64,000 bases of DNA. Origin: Arthrospira sp. PCC 9108 (GTDB lineage Bacteria > Cyanobacteriota > Cyanobacteriia > Cyanobacteriales > Microcoleaceae). The notes under the pieces were generated by a model, which worked only from the letters and a program-made list of their open reading frames with translations, did not search any database and was not told the origin of the DNA. This document shows, in pieces, positions 27,621-35,878 of the stretch (its first letter is position 1; every line of letters starts with the position of its first letter). The stretch spans positions 5,952,501 to 6,016,500 of the forward strand of contig CP066886.1 in assembly GCA_016745315.1 (NCBI GenBank), given 5' to 3'. The translations under genes were made by a program, and so were the position numbers.

Positions 27621-27800
27621 TTGACATCCGCCCCGGCGTGCGCTAACGGGGCTTTCCATCTATTTCAACAAATCAAAGATTGACAATTGTTGAAATGCTG
27701 GACGGGTTGACGCTTCATTGAGATGTGCTTTCTTTACAGAAAGTCTGACCCTCTCTCCACATCCGTTTAAAGTCTCCAAATGCCCTCCGGCGACCTTAAT
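27621..27800 (-). ncRNA. Putative omega-RNA (reRNA) of the TnpB system
   Basis: In IS200/IS605 elements the guide RNA of TnpB comes from the 3' end of tnpB plus the element end, and the adjoining host bases act as guide. Here that corresponds to the last part of tnpB, the terminal hairpin and ATGTCAA, with the next 16-20 bases (about 27601-27620, in the sdhB leader) as guide. The 5' limit is a guess. The call rests on family knowledge and the element structure. Confidence 0.4.
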
Positions 27801-28886
27801 ATTAATCGCAGCGTTAACATCTCTATCATGAGATGTGCCACAATTTAAACAAGTCCACTCTCTCATATTTAATTCTTTTTTGCCACCGCGAAAACCGCAG
27901 CCAGAACAGGTTTGAGAAGTGGGAATCCATCTATCAATGACACGACAATCACGCCCGTACATAACAGATTTAACTTCTAGCATTGTTCTAAAACTGCGCC
28001 AACCCAAATCAGAAATAGCACGGGATAGTTTTCGGTTTTTCATCATCCCTGAAACCTTTAAATCTTCCAAGACTATCGTTTGGTTTTCACGAATAATCCG
28101 AGTTGACAATTTCTGAAGAAAATCGTTTCTGATATCAGAAATCTTGGCGTAAAGTTTAGCTAATTTCTTTCTAGCAACTTCCCTTCTTTGACTGCCTTTC
28201 TGTTTCCTTGATAAATTACGTTGTAATCTTCTTAAACGCTTTAGTTGTTTCTTTAAAGGCTTAGGAGATTTAACTTTCTCACCATTGCTTAATGTGGCAA
28301 AATCAGTGATTCCTAAATCAATTCCTACAGAATTTTGGTTTTCCGGTAAGGGTTGAGGATTAAACTCAACAACAAAACTGACAAAATACCTATCAGCACT
28401 GTCTTCGATTAAGGTAGCACTAGAAGGTTTTGTGGGTAACTCTCTACTCCAGACTACTTTAATATCACCAATTTTAGCGATGTAAATGTAATCGGAATTA
28501 AGGTAGATTTTAAAACCATTATCCATAAATCTAGCGGATTGCTTAGATTTACGCTTTTTAAACTTGGGAGGTTTAACTTTCTTGCCTTTTCTTTGTCCTT
28601 TACAGGATTTGAAAAAGTTAGAGTAAGCCTGCTCTAAATCTCTTAAAGACTGTTGTAAGGGAATAGAAGAAACTTCTCCCAACCAGATTTTCTCCTCGGT
28701 TTTTTTGAGTTCTGTAAGTCTTTGAGAAAGTTCCTTGATATTAGGCTTTTTGTTACCCGCACGGTATTGTTCTTGACAATATGCTAAGGCATCGTTAAAT
28801 ACTACCCGACAGCATCCGAACAATTGAGACATCAATCTCTTTTGTTGGTCTGTTGGGTAAATTCGATATCGATATCTTAGCTTCAT
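27660..28886 (-). CDS. tnpB: TnpB RNA-guided nuclease (IS605 OrfB)
   Basis: The 408-residue protein is a complete TnpB, the Cas12-like nuclease of these elements. The RuvC active site is intact: Asp190 in SVGIDLGITDFA, Glu274 in IVLEDLKVSG, and the last Asp in SHDRDVNAAINI (about 354-356). The zinc-finger Cys residues lie in TCSGCG (Cys327, Cys330) and TCLNCG (Cys346, Cys349). The N-terminal helix-turn-helix region is rich in Arg and Lys. TnpB cuts DNA matching its guide next to a short target-adjacent motif, favouring retention of the element. An intact copy in this position is probably recent. Confidence 0.95.
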   Translation of the reverse strand: MKLRYRYRIYPTDQQKRLMSQLFGCCRVVFNDALAYCQEQYRAGNKKPNIKELSQRLTELKKTEEKIWLGEVSSIPLQQSLRDLEQAYSNFFKSCKGQRKGKKVKPPKFKKRKSKQSARFMDNGFKIYLNSDYIYIAKIGDIKVVWSRELPTKPSSATLIEDSADRYFVSFVVEFNPQPLPENQNSVGIDLGITDFATLSNGEKVKSPKPLKKQLKRLRRLQRNLSRKQKGSQRREVARKKLAKLYAKISDIRNDFLQKLSTRIIRENQTIVLEDLKVSGMMKNRKLSRAISDLGWRSFRTMLEVKSVMYGRDCRVIDRWIPTSQTCSGCGFRGGKKELNMREWTCLNCGTSHDRDVNAAINIKVAGGHLETLNGCGERVRLSVKKAHLNEASTRPAFQQLSIFDLLK

Positions 28887-28935
28887 ACTGTCAAATTGTA
28901 TTGGCGTGCATTAATTATAGCTAGGAGTCTGGTAG

Positions 28936-29333
28936 ATGTCAAGCCTTTGACGAAAAGAGCGTCTGTTTCGGATTTAAAGATTCATTTGGTCTGTGTGACT
29001 AAGTATCGTAGCCAAATCTTGACAGTGGAGAGCCTGATGTTAATCCTGAAGTCTTTTCGAGAAGTGGCTGAAAAAATGAATTTTCAAGTCCTGGAATTTC
29101 ATGGGGAGTCAGACCATATTCATACCTTAGTTGAATACCCTCCTCAACTCTCTATTTCTGTCATAGTTTTTGCTTTTAAAGGAGTTGACAGTCGTAGATA
29201 TGGGCAAGCCAGATTCCCTAAACCCTACGGAAAAGAATCTTTATGGTCGCCTAGTTATTTTGTATCTTCAATCGGTGGCGCACCATTAGAGGTTCTGAAG
29301 TCTTACATTAAAAACCAAGAAAAGCCGTCGTAG
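28936..29333 (+). pseudogene. tnpA: TnpA Y1 transposase (IS200-type), probable 5' frameshift
   Basis: This HUH single-strand transposase has the metal-binding motif ESDHIHTLVEYPP, the SLWSPSYFVSSIGGAPLEVL segment, and the catalytic Tyr in LKSYIKNQ. The body is intact from LTKRASVSDLKIHLVC onward. The ATG with a good AGGAG (28923-28927) is at 28936, but it reads only MSSL before TGA. One added base near 28946 would restore MSSLLTKRAS and join the body. Without it, translation must begin at the weak TTG 28947 or TTG 28896. The element may thus be immobile unless helped in trans. Confidence 0.75.
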
Positions 29334-29368
29334 AACGACGGGGTTTTAAACCCAAAATTTTCGATAAA

Positions 29369-29761
29369 TCAGGTTTCGTCTTCATACTCAACCCAGGAAT
29401 TGGCTGTTTCGGAAACCATGACTTTTAGCTGTACTCCCTCTGGGACTCGCTTTTTGGTTTCATCATAGATAAATTTGGCAATCATTTCGGCCGTGGTTTC
29501 GTAGTTTGGGGGTAATATTTCATTGAGAAGACCGTGATCAAGTCCGCCTTTGCTGACATCTTTCTTGGCCCATCGCAGGCTGCGGAAGTCGGCAACCATC
29601 ACCGGGTGGGGACAAAATTCGGAGGAATGCAGTTGGTTTGATGTGGCTTCTACTCGCACTTTATAGGTGTGTCCATGGAGGCGACCACAGGGGCCGTTGT
29701 AATCTTTGATATAGTGGGCGCTATCGAATGTAAATTCGGTTGTTAGTTTCCATTTAGACAT
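29369..29761 (-). CDS. queD: 6-carboxytetrahydropterin synthase
   Basis: QueD makes 6-carboxy-tetrahydropterin from dihydroneopterin triphosphate for queuosine and 7-deazaguanine synthesis. From ATG 29761 the protein has 130 residues. The zinc His residues are His16 (FDSAHYI) and His29/His31 (GRLHGHTYKV), and Cys25 is the catalytic Cys. Near the C-terminus, VMVSETANSWVEYE carries the conserved Glu. A TTG 36 bases upstream would add 12 residues that look like leader. A second gene of the pathway, queF, lies at 49.5 kb. The start region faces that of cobU. Confidence 0.93.
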   Translation of the reverse strand: MSKWKLTTEFTFDSAHYIKDYNGPCGRLHGHTYKVRVEATSNQLHSSEFCPHPVMVADFRSLRWAKKDVSKGGLDHGLLNEILPPNYETTAEMIAKFIYDETKKRVPEGVQLKVMVSETANSWVEYEDET

Positions 29762-29813
29762 GGGTGGCTGACCTGTGGTTTTGGTAACTGTTGACAATTC
29801 GCAAAAAATTGGG

Positions 29814-30380
29814 ATGACTGATACAGAAAGATTAATTTTAGTAACTGGTCCGGTGCGATCGGGTAAGAGTGAGTGGGCGGAAAATTGGGCGGAAAATTAC
29901 GCTAGAAATTACCGCAAGTCGGTGATTTATATAGCTACATCTGGTTTTGATGATCACGATCCGGAATGGGGCGATCGCATTCAAAAACATCGCGATCGTC
30001 GCCCTTCCGATTGGACAACTTTAGAGGTTCCTATCACATTATCAACTACTTTAGCATCTGTCGCCACGGCGGATAATTGTATTTTAGTAGATTCTCTCGG
30101 GACTTGGTTGGCTAATTTATTGGACTGGGAAGAATCACAATGGGAACAGGCGGTTACCGAGTTATTACAGGTTTTATTAACCGTCACTGGACCTGTGATT
30201 TTAGTCGCTGAAGAGGTCGGTTGGGGGTTGGTTCCCCCTTATCCCTTGGGCCGCCTTTTTCGCGATCGCCTAGGGGGTTTAGTCCGCTTGGTCGGGACTC
30301 ATGCTGATTCCGTTTATTTAGTCACTGGGGGATATGCGTTAGACTTAACTCGCTTAGGTGTGAAAATCTCCCCCGACTAA
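29814..30380 (+). CDS. cobU: Adenosylcobinamide kinase / adenosylcobinamide-phosphate guanylyltransferase
   Basis: CobU phosphorylates adenosylcobinamide and activates it with GMP, late in cobalamin nucleotide-loop assembly. From ATG 29814 the 188-residue protein has the P-loop GPVRSGKSEW (residues 12-21), IATSGFDDHDPEW, the HRDRRPSDW segment that holds the His used for guanylation, and the second motif DSLGTWLANLL. VAEEVGWGLVPPYPLGRLFRD is also conserved. Start codons of queD and cobU lie only 52 bases apart on opposite strands, so their promoters must overlap. No cobalamin riboswitch was seen. Confidence 0.93.
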   Translation: MTDTERLILVTGPVRSGKSEWAENWAENYARNYRKSVIYIATSGFDDHDPEWGDRIQKHRDRRPSDWTTLEVPITLSTTLASVATADNCILVDSLGTWLANLLDWEESQWEQAVTELLQVLLTVTGPVILVAEEVGWGLVPPYPLGRLFRDRLGGLVRLVGTHADSVYLVTGGYALDLTRLGVKISPD

Positions 30381-30383
30381 TAA

Positions 30384-32444
30384 CTAAAGTCTCTTGAATT
30401 TTTGCACTTCCGCCAAATCTTTTTCTAAATTACGTTGGCTCGATTGATATTGGTCTTTTTGCATCCGCAACTCTAATTGATGTTTTTCGCGATTGAGTAA
30501 ATAAGCATTATAGCACTCATTAACCGCCTCTAAATCATCTCTAATTCTTCTTTCTTCCTGTTCTAAAGCATAGCCCATATTTTGGACAATATTATTGCTG
30601 ACATTTTTAATGAAAGATTGATAATAGCTATTCATATCTTTCTTGAGTTTTTCAGTATTATCTTGGATTTTCGCGGTTTTATCTTGATGATAAGATATCA
30701 GCGTAGTCACCATAAAAATAGGTAACAATATCGCCACTATCCTACCTTTGACATCCCCACCCGCTGGAATAAATAAACTACCCATCAGCATAATAGTTCC
30801 CACACCAGATATTACCTGACCTTTCAGATTTTTAAATAAATAACCGAACAAACTCGGTTGTTTATATCTACTCTCAAAAGTTGGTTCAATCACAGAAGCC
30901 TGTAATATGCTTCTAAAATCTATATCTTCTGGGGGGTGAAATAGGGATTCCGACCATGATAAATTAGGCACAAAGTTCAGGATATCATAGATACGTTTTA
31001 GCAGCCCATTTAAACCATCACCGCCATAAAAATTACCAATTCTTTGCCATTCTTCAGAAGACCATTTTATCAACTCTGTTTGACAAACATGAATGGCTTT
31101 TAAGTGCAGATAGTGACCCGTAGCATTAGGATTATCTCCTGCTTGTAGTCGGACATATAAATATGCGCTCCGCTGGACTCCGCTGGATTTTAAATCATCA
31201 GTAAACTGTTGGATTTTATAGAATAAACTACTTTTCCTAAACTCATCTAATAAATTATTTTTTGATTGATTTAAGTCATTTTTAAGCATTCGGAAAAACT
31301 TGTCTTTCTCATCTCCAGCTTTTTTTAAAGCCTTTTTCATATCATCTTTTAAATCATTAGTCTGTAAAAGACTAAGCTGTGCTTCCGTTTGTTGACAATT
31401 CTGTTTAATTGCCTCAATTTCTCCTTCTAAAACCTGTTCGATCGCCTCTAGTTTTTCCAGAATATTTTGGCTGAAACGTTTTAATAATAATTTTTCCCCC
31501 TGATTGGCTGCCAGTTTTTCTAAAAAATCATAATGTTTCTCTAGTTTCTGCTTAACTTCTTCTTCAATATCTCCGGGATTATTTGCTGCCAAATTGCCTG
31601 ATAAATCGATTACCTCAACTCCAGGATATTCGGCATTTAAACTGTTATAAATATCCCCAAATTTTTGATAATCTAAAATTATAAATATATGCTCTATTTG
31701 GTTTTTAATTGCTTGCTGAATTGCCGATTTATGACTCTCTATGTGCTGTTCCTCATCAATGATTATATATAGTATATCCACATCAGTTAACGCCTTGGCG
31801 CTGGCTCCATTGTTCATTGATGGATTAACTGGCTGTGATGCTTGCAGATGTAAACAAATACAGCCTGTAATAGGTATTGCAGAACCCAAAAAAATCGATT
31901 CATTAGCACTTAATAAATGATGATTTTCTAGGGGTGCATTATTAATAAAACTGCCATTGGTACTGTTCAGATCGTTAATTTCCCAGCCGCGAATATTACC
32001 GTTAACAATGGGTTTAATTTCCGCGTGTTTGTTACTAATCAAATGATACTCATTGGCAATTTTTACCCGACAACTACGATGGCGACCCACTTGGATAATC
32101 TCATGTTCCGAAAGAGGATAACGCTGGATTTCTGACCCGCTTAATCCATCAACAATAATTAATTCTGGAGATAACTGGGGTTGGGTTTGGCTGATTACCT
32201 GAGTTTCCCATTCATAGGATTCTAACAAATTAGGGCGATCGCTTAATAGATTGTAAAAACCCTCGCCTATCTTCGGGGAACTACTAACAATTTTAACCCT
32301 CAGTTTTCCGCTGTTTAACTCCGACTCTAGCTGTTCCAGGGTTTTGGCAATTTCCAGATAAGCCGGGTCTCGGTCACTTCTCAACCCCAAAAATCTGTGA
32401 ATTTCCTGTATTCTAGTCGCGATTTTATCAGTTTTTAAAGACAT
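30384..32444 (-). CDS. Membrane FHA protein with a degenerate dynamin-like GTPase core
   Basis: The 686-residue protein has a clear FHA domain at about residues 108-200: Gly120-Arg121, Ser137, His140 and Asn160-x-x-Asn163-Gly, residues that bind phosphothreonine. Flanking it are segments resembling a dynamin-type G domain without its key residues: KLRVKIVSSSPKIGEGFYNLL (47-67) in the P-loop position, ELIIVDGLSG (94-103) in the G3 position, then DVDILYIIIDEEQHIESHKS and EHIFIILDYQKF (221-262) in the post-G3 and G4 positions. Coiled coils (295-410) and two membrane helices (about 542-560, 567-585) follow, and a coiled tail. The FHA call is firm; the pseudo-dynamin reading is inference. Third gene of a three-FHA operon. 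Confidence 0.8.
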   Translation of the reverse strand: MSLKTDKIATRIQEIHRFLGLRSDRDPAYLEIAKTLEQLESELNSGKLRVKIVSSSPKIGEGFYNLLSDRPNLLESYEWETQVISQTQPQLSPELIIVDGLSGSEIQRYPLSEHEIIQVGRHRSCRVKIANEYHLISNKHAEIKPIVNGNIRGWEINDLNSTNGSFINNAPLENHHLLSANESIFLGSAIPITGCICLHLQASQPVNPSMNNGASAKALTDVDILYIIIDEEQHIESHKSAIQQAIKNQIEHIFIILDYQKFGDIYNSLNAEYPGVEVIDLSGNLAANNPGDIEEEVKQKLEKHYDFLEKLAANQGEKLLLKRFSQNILEKLEAIEQVLEGEIEAIKQNCQQTEAQLSLLQTNDLKDDMKKALKKAGDEKDKFFRMLKNDLNQSKNNLLDEFRKSSLFYKIQQFTDDLKSSGVQRSAYLYVRLQAGDNPNATGHYLHLKAIHVCQTELIKWSSEEWQRIGNFYGGDGLNGLLKRIYDILNFVPNLSWSESLFHPPEDIDFRSILQASVIEPTFESRYKQPSLFGYLFKNLKGQVISGVGTIMLMGSLFIPAGGDVKGRIVAILLPIFMVTTLISYHQDKTAKIQDNTEKLKKDMNSYYQSFIKNVSNNIVQNMGYALEQEERRIRDDLEAVNECYNAYLLNREKHQLELRMQKDQYQSSQRNLEKDLAEVQKFKRL

Positions 32445-32480
32445 AATCGAATCCCCAAAACTTAACTTTAATATAGCCTA

Positions 32481-34025
32481 TTACCACAGCAGAGGACCTT
32501 CTACCTGTTCAGGAATTGCTGATGGTGTTGGTGGAGGAGATGGAGGAACTTTATCTCCTGTGGTTGCGGGTGGCTGATTGGTTTGTTCTGGCTGTGGCTG
32601 ATTGGTTTGTTCTGGCTGTGGCTGCGGCTGCGGCTGTGGCTGTGGCTGTGGCTGTGGCTGTGGCTGTGGCTGTGGCTGTGGCTGTGGCTGTGGCTGTGGC
32701 TGTGGCTGTGGCTGATTGGTTTGTCGTTGCGCTTCTTGTTTGGCGGCTTCTGCTTCTCGCTTGGCGGCTTCTGCTTCTCGCTTGGCGGCTTCCGCTAGTC
32801 TCCTCGCTTCTGCTGCTTCCGCATTCAGCCTTTCTTGGCGCTGTTGTTCCGCAATGCGTCTTTCTTCCTCCCGTTTCTGATCATTAGCGCGATCGATAAT
32901 TGGTTGCACTTTTTGTTTCCAATATTCGCTATCTTGTCGCGGTGATTCCCCCAATAATGCTACCCTTTCGGTTTCGGCGATCGCCTCCCTCCAAGCCTCT
33001 CTATTCAACGACTGTCTCGCATTTTCTAGGTGATTCTCATTCCGATTCCACTCCTGTTCCCATTGGGAAAGTTCTTGCTTAACTCTCGCGGCGTTCGGAC
33101 TCGTTTCGGGGATAGCTTCAGCAATTTTTACCGCCTGCTGATAATTACCTTGGCGATATTGTTCCTGCGCTAATTCCTCCATCCGTTGAGATGCTTGCTT
33201 AAAGAAATTTTGCGCTTCCGAGTAGGAAGAAGTATTTTCGGGAACCTGTAAAGCCATATCGATCGCACCCCGCCAAGAACCCGCTTCCGCTAAACTATTC
33301 GCCTGTTTCATTAACACCGCAGCATGACCATCCTCACAACTTTTTAACAGTCTTGTTAACTCGGATTTTAATACAGGTGTCATCCCGGTAGTTGTCGGTT
33401 CTATGGTTAATGCCGTTTTACAAGTCTCATAAGACTCCTGGGATGCTACCATATTACCCTGTTGATGATAACTTTCTCCCTGTTTTCGTGCTTGTTCCGC
33501 CTCCGCGATCGCATTTCTGATCGGTGCAGCAGCCTGCCATTTATACACCCAAAAGCCGCCCCATCCTAAGCCGATCATTAATACTATTCCACCCAACCAG
33601 GGTAATGCTTTCTTAACCGGAGAAACTGGCGGCGGTGGCGGCGGTTCCGGTGGTGGTGGCGGTAGTTCTAACCCTCCCGACACTGGCTGGGTTCCAGCGG
33701 CGATCGCTGTGACTTTAAAATCTATATTTCCTAACTGAATATGACTGCCATTATTTAGGGGTTCCTCACCCACAGGTAGCAATTTACCATCTACAATTGG
33801 CGGGTTACTTTCCCGCAGCGATCGTAGATAAAATTGGTGATTCTCTGGACTAAAAAAAATTTCGATATGTAAACCAGATACCGTCTGATCTACGCACACT
33901 AAATCACAGCGACTCCCATCTCTACCTATACGGAAAACTCCCGGATGTTTGCTGGGTTGGTTGGCTCGAATGCTGGTGCTATTCAACCTTCCCTCTTCTA
34001 CCCACTCTAAGGTTAGTTCAGCCAT
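32481..34025 (-). CDS. FHA-domain membrane protein with helical repeats and a QP-rich region
   Basis: The 514-residue protein has an N-terminal FHA domain at about residues 28-108 (FRIGRDGSRCDLV, VSGLHIEIF), a Pro-rich linker (120-138) and one membrane helix at about 141-162 (LPWLGGIVLMIGLGWGGFWV). A TPR-like helical region (about 170-370) follows, then a coiled coil of KREAEAA repeats and a long Gln-Pro repeat before a Pro-rich C-terminus. The FHA domain precedes the single helix, so it is cytosolic and the helical part lies on the other side if the topology is simple. It lies 36 bases upstream of the 686-residue FHA protein and is probably cotranscribed with it. Confidence 0.85.
   Translation of the reverse strand: MAELTLEWVEEGRLNSTSIRANQPSKHPGVFRIGRDGSRCDLVCVDQTVSGLHIEIFFSPENHQFYLRSLRESNPPIVDGKLLPVGEEPLNNGSHIQLGNIDFKVTAIAAGTQPVSGGLELPPPPPEPPPPPPVSPVKKALPWLGGIVLMIGLGWGGFWVYKWQAAAPIRNAIAEAEQARKQGESYHQQGNMVASQESYETCKTALTIEPTTTGMTPVLKSELTRLLKSCEDGHAAVLMKQANSLAEAGSWRGAIDMALQVPENTSSYSEAQNFFKQASQRMEELAQEQYRQGNYQQAVKIAEAIPETSPNAARVKQELSQWEQEWNRNENHLENARQSLNREAWREAIAETERVALLGESPRQDSEYWKQKVQPIIDRANDQKREEERRIAEQQRQERLNAEAAEARRLAEAAKREAEAAKREAEAAKQEAQRQTNQPQPQPQPQPQPQPQPQPQPQPQPQPQPQPQPQPEQTNQPQPEQTNQPPATTGDKVPPSPPPTPSAIPEQVEGPLLW
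32611..32711. repeat. Six-base GGCTGT/GGCTGC tandem repeat coding for Gln-Pro
   Basis: About 100 bases of (GGCTGT)n with a few GGCTGC units lie inside the FHA gene and are read on the minus strand as Gln-Pro repeats. A pure hexamer run of this length is prone to slippage in steps of two residues, so length should vary between strains without breaking frame. Confidence 0.9.
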
Positions 34026-34113
34026 AAATCTGCCCGCTATTATACTGGGACTCCCTACTCTATTTTAGTAGATATTCCCTGGATTGGGATAATTTTTTAA
34101 CATTTTGTAAATC

Positions 34114-35574
34114 TTAGATACACCAAATTTTGATCTGATTGTCTTCACTACCACTGGCTAGATTTTGACCATCAGGACTAATGGCGATCGCTCCCACTTG
34201 CCAATTATAACCCGAAATTGTGCGGATTTCTGTCTCGGTTTCCCATTGCCACACTTTCACCGTCTTATCATCAATCCCAGCAATTAAAATTTTACCATCG
34301 GGACTAAACATCAGAGCATTAATCGCCGTTTTTGCACCCCCAATAGTCAAGATTTCCTCCCCTGTTGTTACCCGCCATAGTTTAATGGTTTTATCTCCAC
34401 TTCCACTGGCGATAATTTCACTATTCGGACTGATTGCTAAAGCAGTTATAGCTAGTCTATGTCCTGATAAATTTAGGGTTTCTAAACCAGTTTCTCGGTT
34501 CCATAATTTCACGATTTTATCCCCACCACCACTGGCGATAATTTCACCATTCGGCGCAAAAGTAATAGCATTAACTGCCATTTTATGACCCGCCAATGAT
34601 TGGATTTCTTCTCCTGTATTAATATCCCAAAGTTTGATGGTTTTATCTTGGCTACCACTGGCTATAATTTGACCGTCGGGACTAAAAGCAACTGCATTAA
34701 CTCCTGATTTATGTCCCTCAAATGTGCGGATCTCTTCTCCATTACTGAGGTTCCAAAGTTTAATGGTTTTGTCAGCACTCGCACTCGCTAACATTTTACC
34801 ATCTCCACTGAAAGAAACCGATCGCACTGAGTTAGAATGTCCCCCTAAAGTGCGGATATCCGCTTCTGGGTTCAGAGTCCACAAACTTCGACCAGGCGCT
34901 GATATTTCCCCTGCTTCTATCCCGAAAATCTTACTCTGACTCTTTTGCTCTTCCCCTTCTGACTCAGCTACAGGTTCGGGTTCCGACTCAATTATCGGTT
35001 CAGGTTCCGACTCAATTATCGGTTCAGGTTCCAACTCAATTATCGGTTCAGGTTCCAACTCAATTATCGGTTCAGGTTCCAACTCAATTATCGGTTCAGG
35101 TTCCAACTCAATTATGGGTTCAGGTTCCGACTCAATTATCGGTTCAGGTTCCGACTCAATTATCGGTTCCGCAATGGGTGGGAGAGAATTATCAGAAGTT
35201 GGCGGCTGAGGCTTGGTTTGATATTCAAAGACAAATTCGGGTCCATCCTCACTAAGTTTAATGCGATCGCCTGCTTCGAGGGGATGATTTACCGCCATAC
35301 GCGCACCATTAATAAAAGTGCCATTGACACTATTAAGATCCTCAATTTCCCACAGTTCCACAGAACCTTCTAATACTGGCTTAATTTTAGCGTGATACCG
35401 CGATACCATTGTATATTGCAGAGAATCAACTACAATCTGAGCATCTTTACCACGACCCAAAACAACTTCTTTAGCCGTCGATAAATCATACTGAAACACA
35501 GGATGATCTGGTTGTTTATCACCGGGAATACACAATTTAATGACAGCACATTTGTTTAGGTTAGATTCAGACAT
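34114..35574 (-). CDS. FHA-domain protein with WD40 repeats
   Basis: The 486-residue protein has an N-terminal FHA domain (about residues 20-110, with VLGRGKDAQIVV, SRYHAKIKPV and NSVNGTFING), then eight copies of an acidic EPEPIIES/L octapeptide, then six WD40 repeats from about residue 230 to the end. Each WD unit starts with a GH pair and ends with KLW or KIW, as in GHKSGVNAVAFSPDG and DKTIKLWDINTGEEI. Six units are visible where many propellers have seven. There is no membrane segment or kinase domain. It is the promoter-proximal gene of the three-FHA operon and is likely a phosphoprotein-binding scaffold. Confidence 0.92.
   Translation of the reverse strand: MSESNLNKCAVIKLCIPGDKQPDHPVFQYDLSTAKEVVLGRGKDAQIVVDSLQYTMVSRYHAKIKPVLEGSVELWEIEDLNSVNGTFINGARMAVNHPLEAGDRIKLSEDGPEFVFEYQTKPQPPTSDNSLPPIAEPIIESEPEPIIESEPEPIIELEPEPIIELEPEPIIELEPEPIIELEPEPIIESEPEPIIESEPEPVAESEGEEQKSQSKIFGIEAGEISAPGRSLWTLNPEADIRTLGGHSNSVRSVSFSGDGKMLASASADKTIKLWNLSNGEEIRTFEGHKSGVNAVAFSPDGQIIASGSQDKTIKLWDINTGEEIQSLAGHKMAVNAITFAPNGEIIASGGGDKIVKLWNRETGLETLNLSGHRLAITALAISPNSEIIASGSGDKTIKLWRVTTGEEILTIGGAKTAINALMFSPDGKILIAGIDDKTVKVWQWETETEIRTISGYNWQVGAIAISPDGQNLASGSEDNQIKIWCI
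34976..35167. repeat. Eight tandem 24-base repeats coding for EPEPIIES/L
   Basis: The sequence GGTTCAGGTTCCAACTCAATTATC recurs eight times with a 24-base period, with base changes that alternate Ser and Leu at one position. It lies in frame between the FHA and WD40 parts of the gene and makes a flexible acidic spacer. Copy number may vary by recombination. Confidence 0.9.
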
Positions 35575-35878
35575 ATCGACTCATCCAATCAACTATTATA
35601 ATAATTTGGAGGGGGTTATGCACCATATAGGGTGTCCACTCCCTGATTAAGTTAAGTTATCTGAATATATTATGATCGATTTTGCCTGCCTCGTCAATTC
35701 TAAAAAAAACCTAAATTTTTCGCCCAAAACTCGATAAATATGGTAATGAAACAAACCCGCCCTGATTTATATAAAAAATTGTAACGTAATTGTGGGCATC
35801 TCAGTGTGAGTTAGCATATAATAAAAGCACGGCAATTTTCTCAACCCATCCCCATCATTAAATTGGCAGGACGTTAGT
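35575..35878. promoter_or_regulatory. Divergent control region between FHA and coiled-coil operons
   Basis: These 304 AT-rich bases separate the start codons of the three-FHA operon (minus strand) and the four-gene coiled-coil operon (plus strand), so both promoters should lie here. No clear operator palindrome or small gene was seen. The shared control region is the main reason for treating the two operons as one unit. Confidence 0.5.

Larger units (their letters stand above)
27621..29352. mobile_element. IS605-type insertion sequence (IS200/IS605 family)
   Basis: The element holds a minus-strand tnpB and a plus-strand tnpA in divergent arrangement, as in IS605. The tnpB-side end is a hairpin (GCCCCG/CGGGGC, 27630-27652) followed by ATGTCAA on the minus strand (27621-27627), matching the remnant at 6.5 kb. 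The tnpA-side end has the hairpin CCGTCGT/ACGACGG at about 29324-29340. No terminal inverted repeats or target duplication are expected for this family. Both boundaries are estimates; the right one is less certain. Confidence 0.85.

Noticed and set aside
29700..29830. Cobalamin riboswitch before cobU
   Set aside because: The distance to queD is too short and no B12-box-like sequence was found.
32516..32887. Plus-strand frames with long Trp-Leu and Val-Ala repeats
   Set aside because: They are the antisense and shifted reading of the Gln-Pro hexamer repeat inside the FHA gene.
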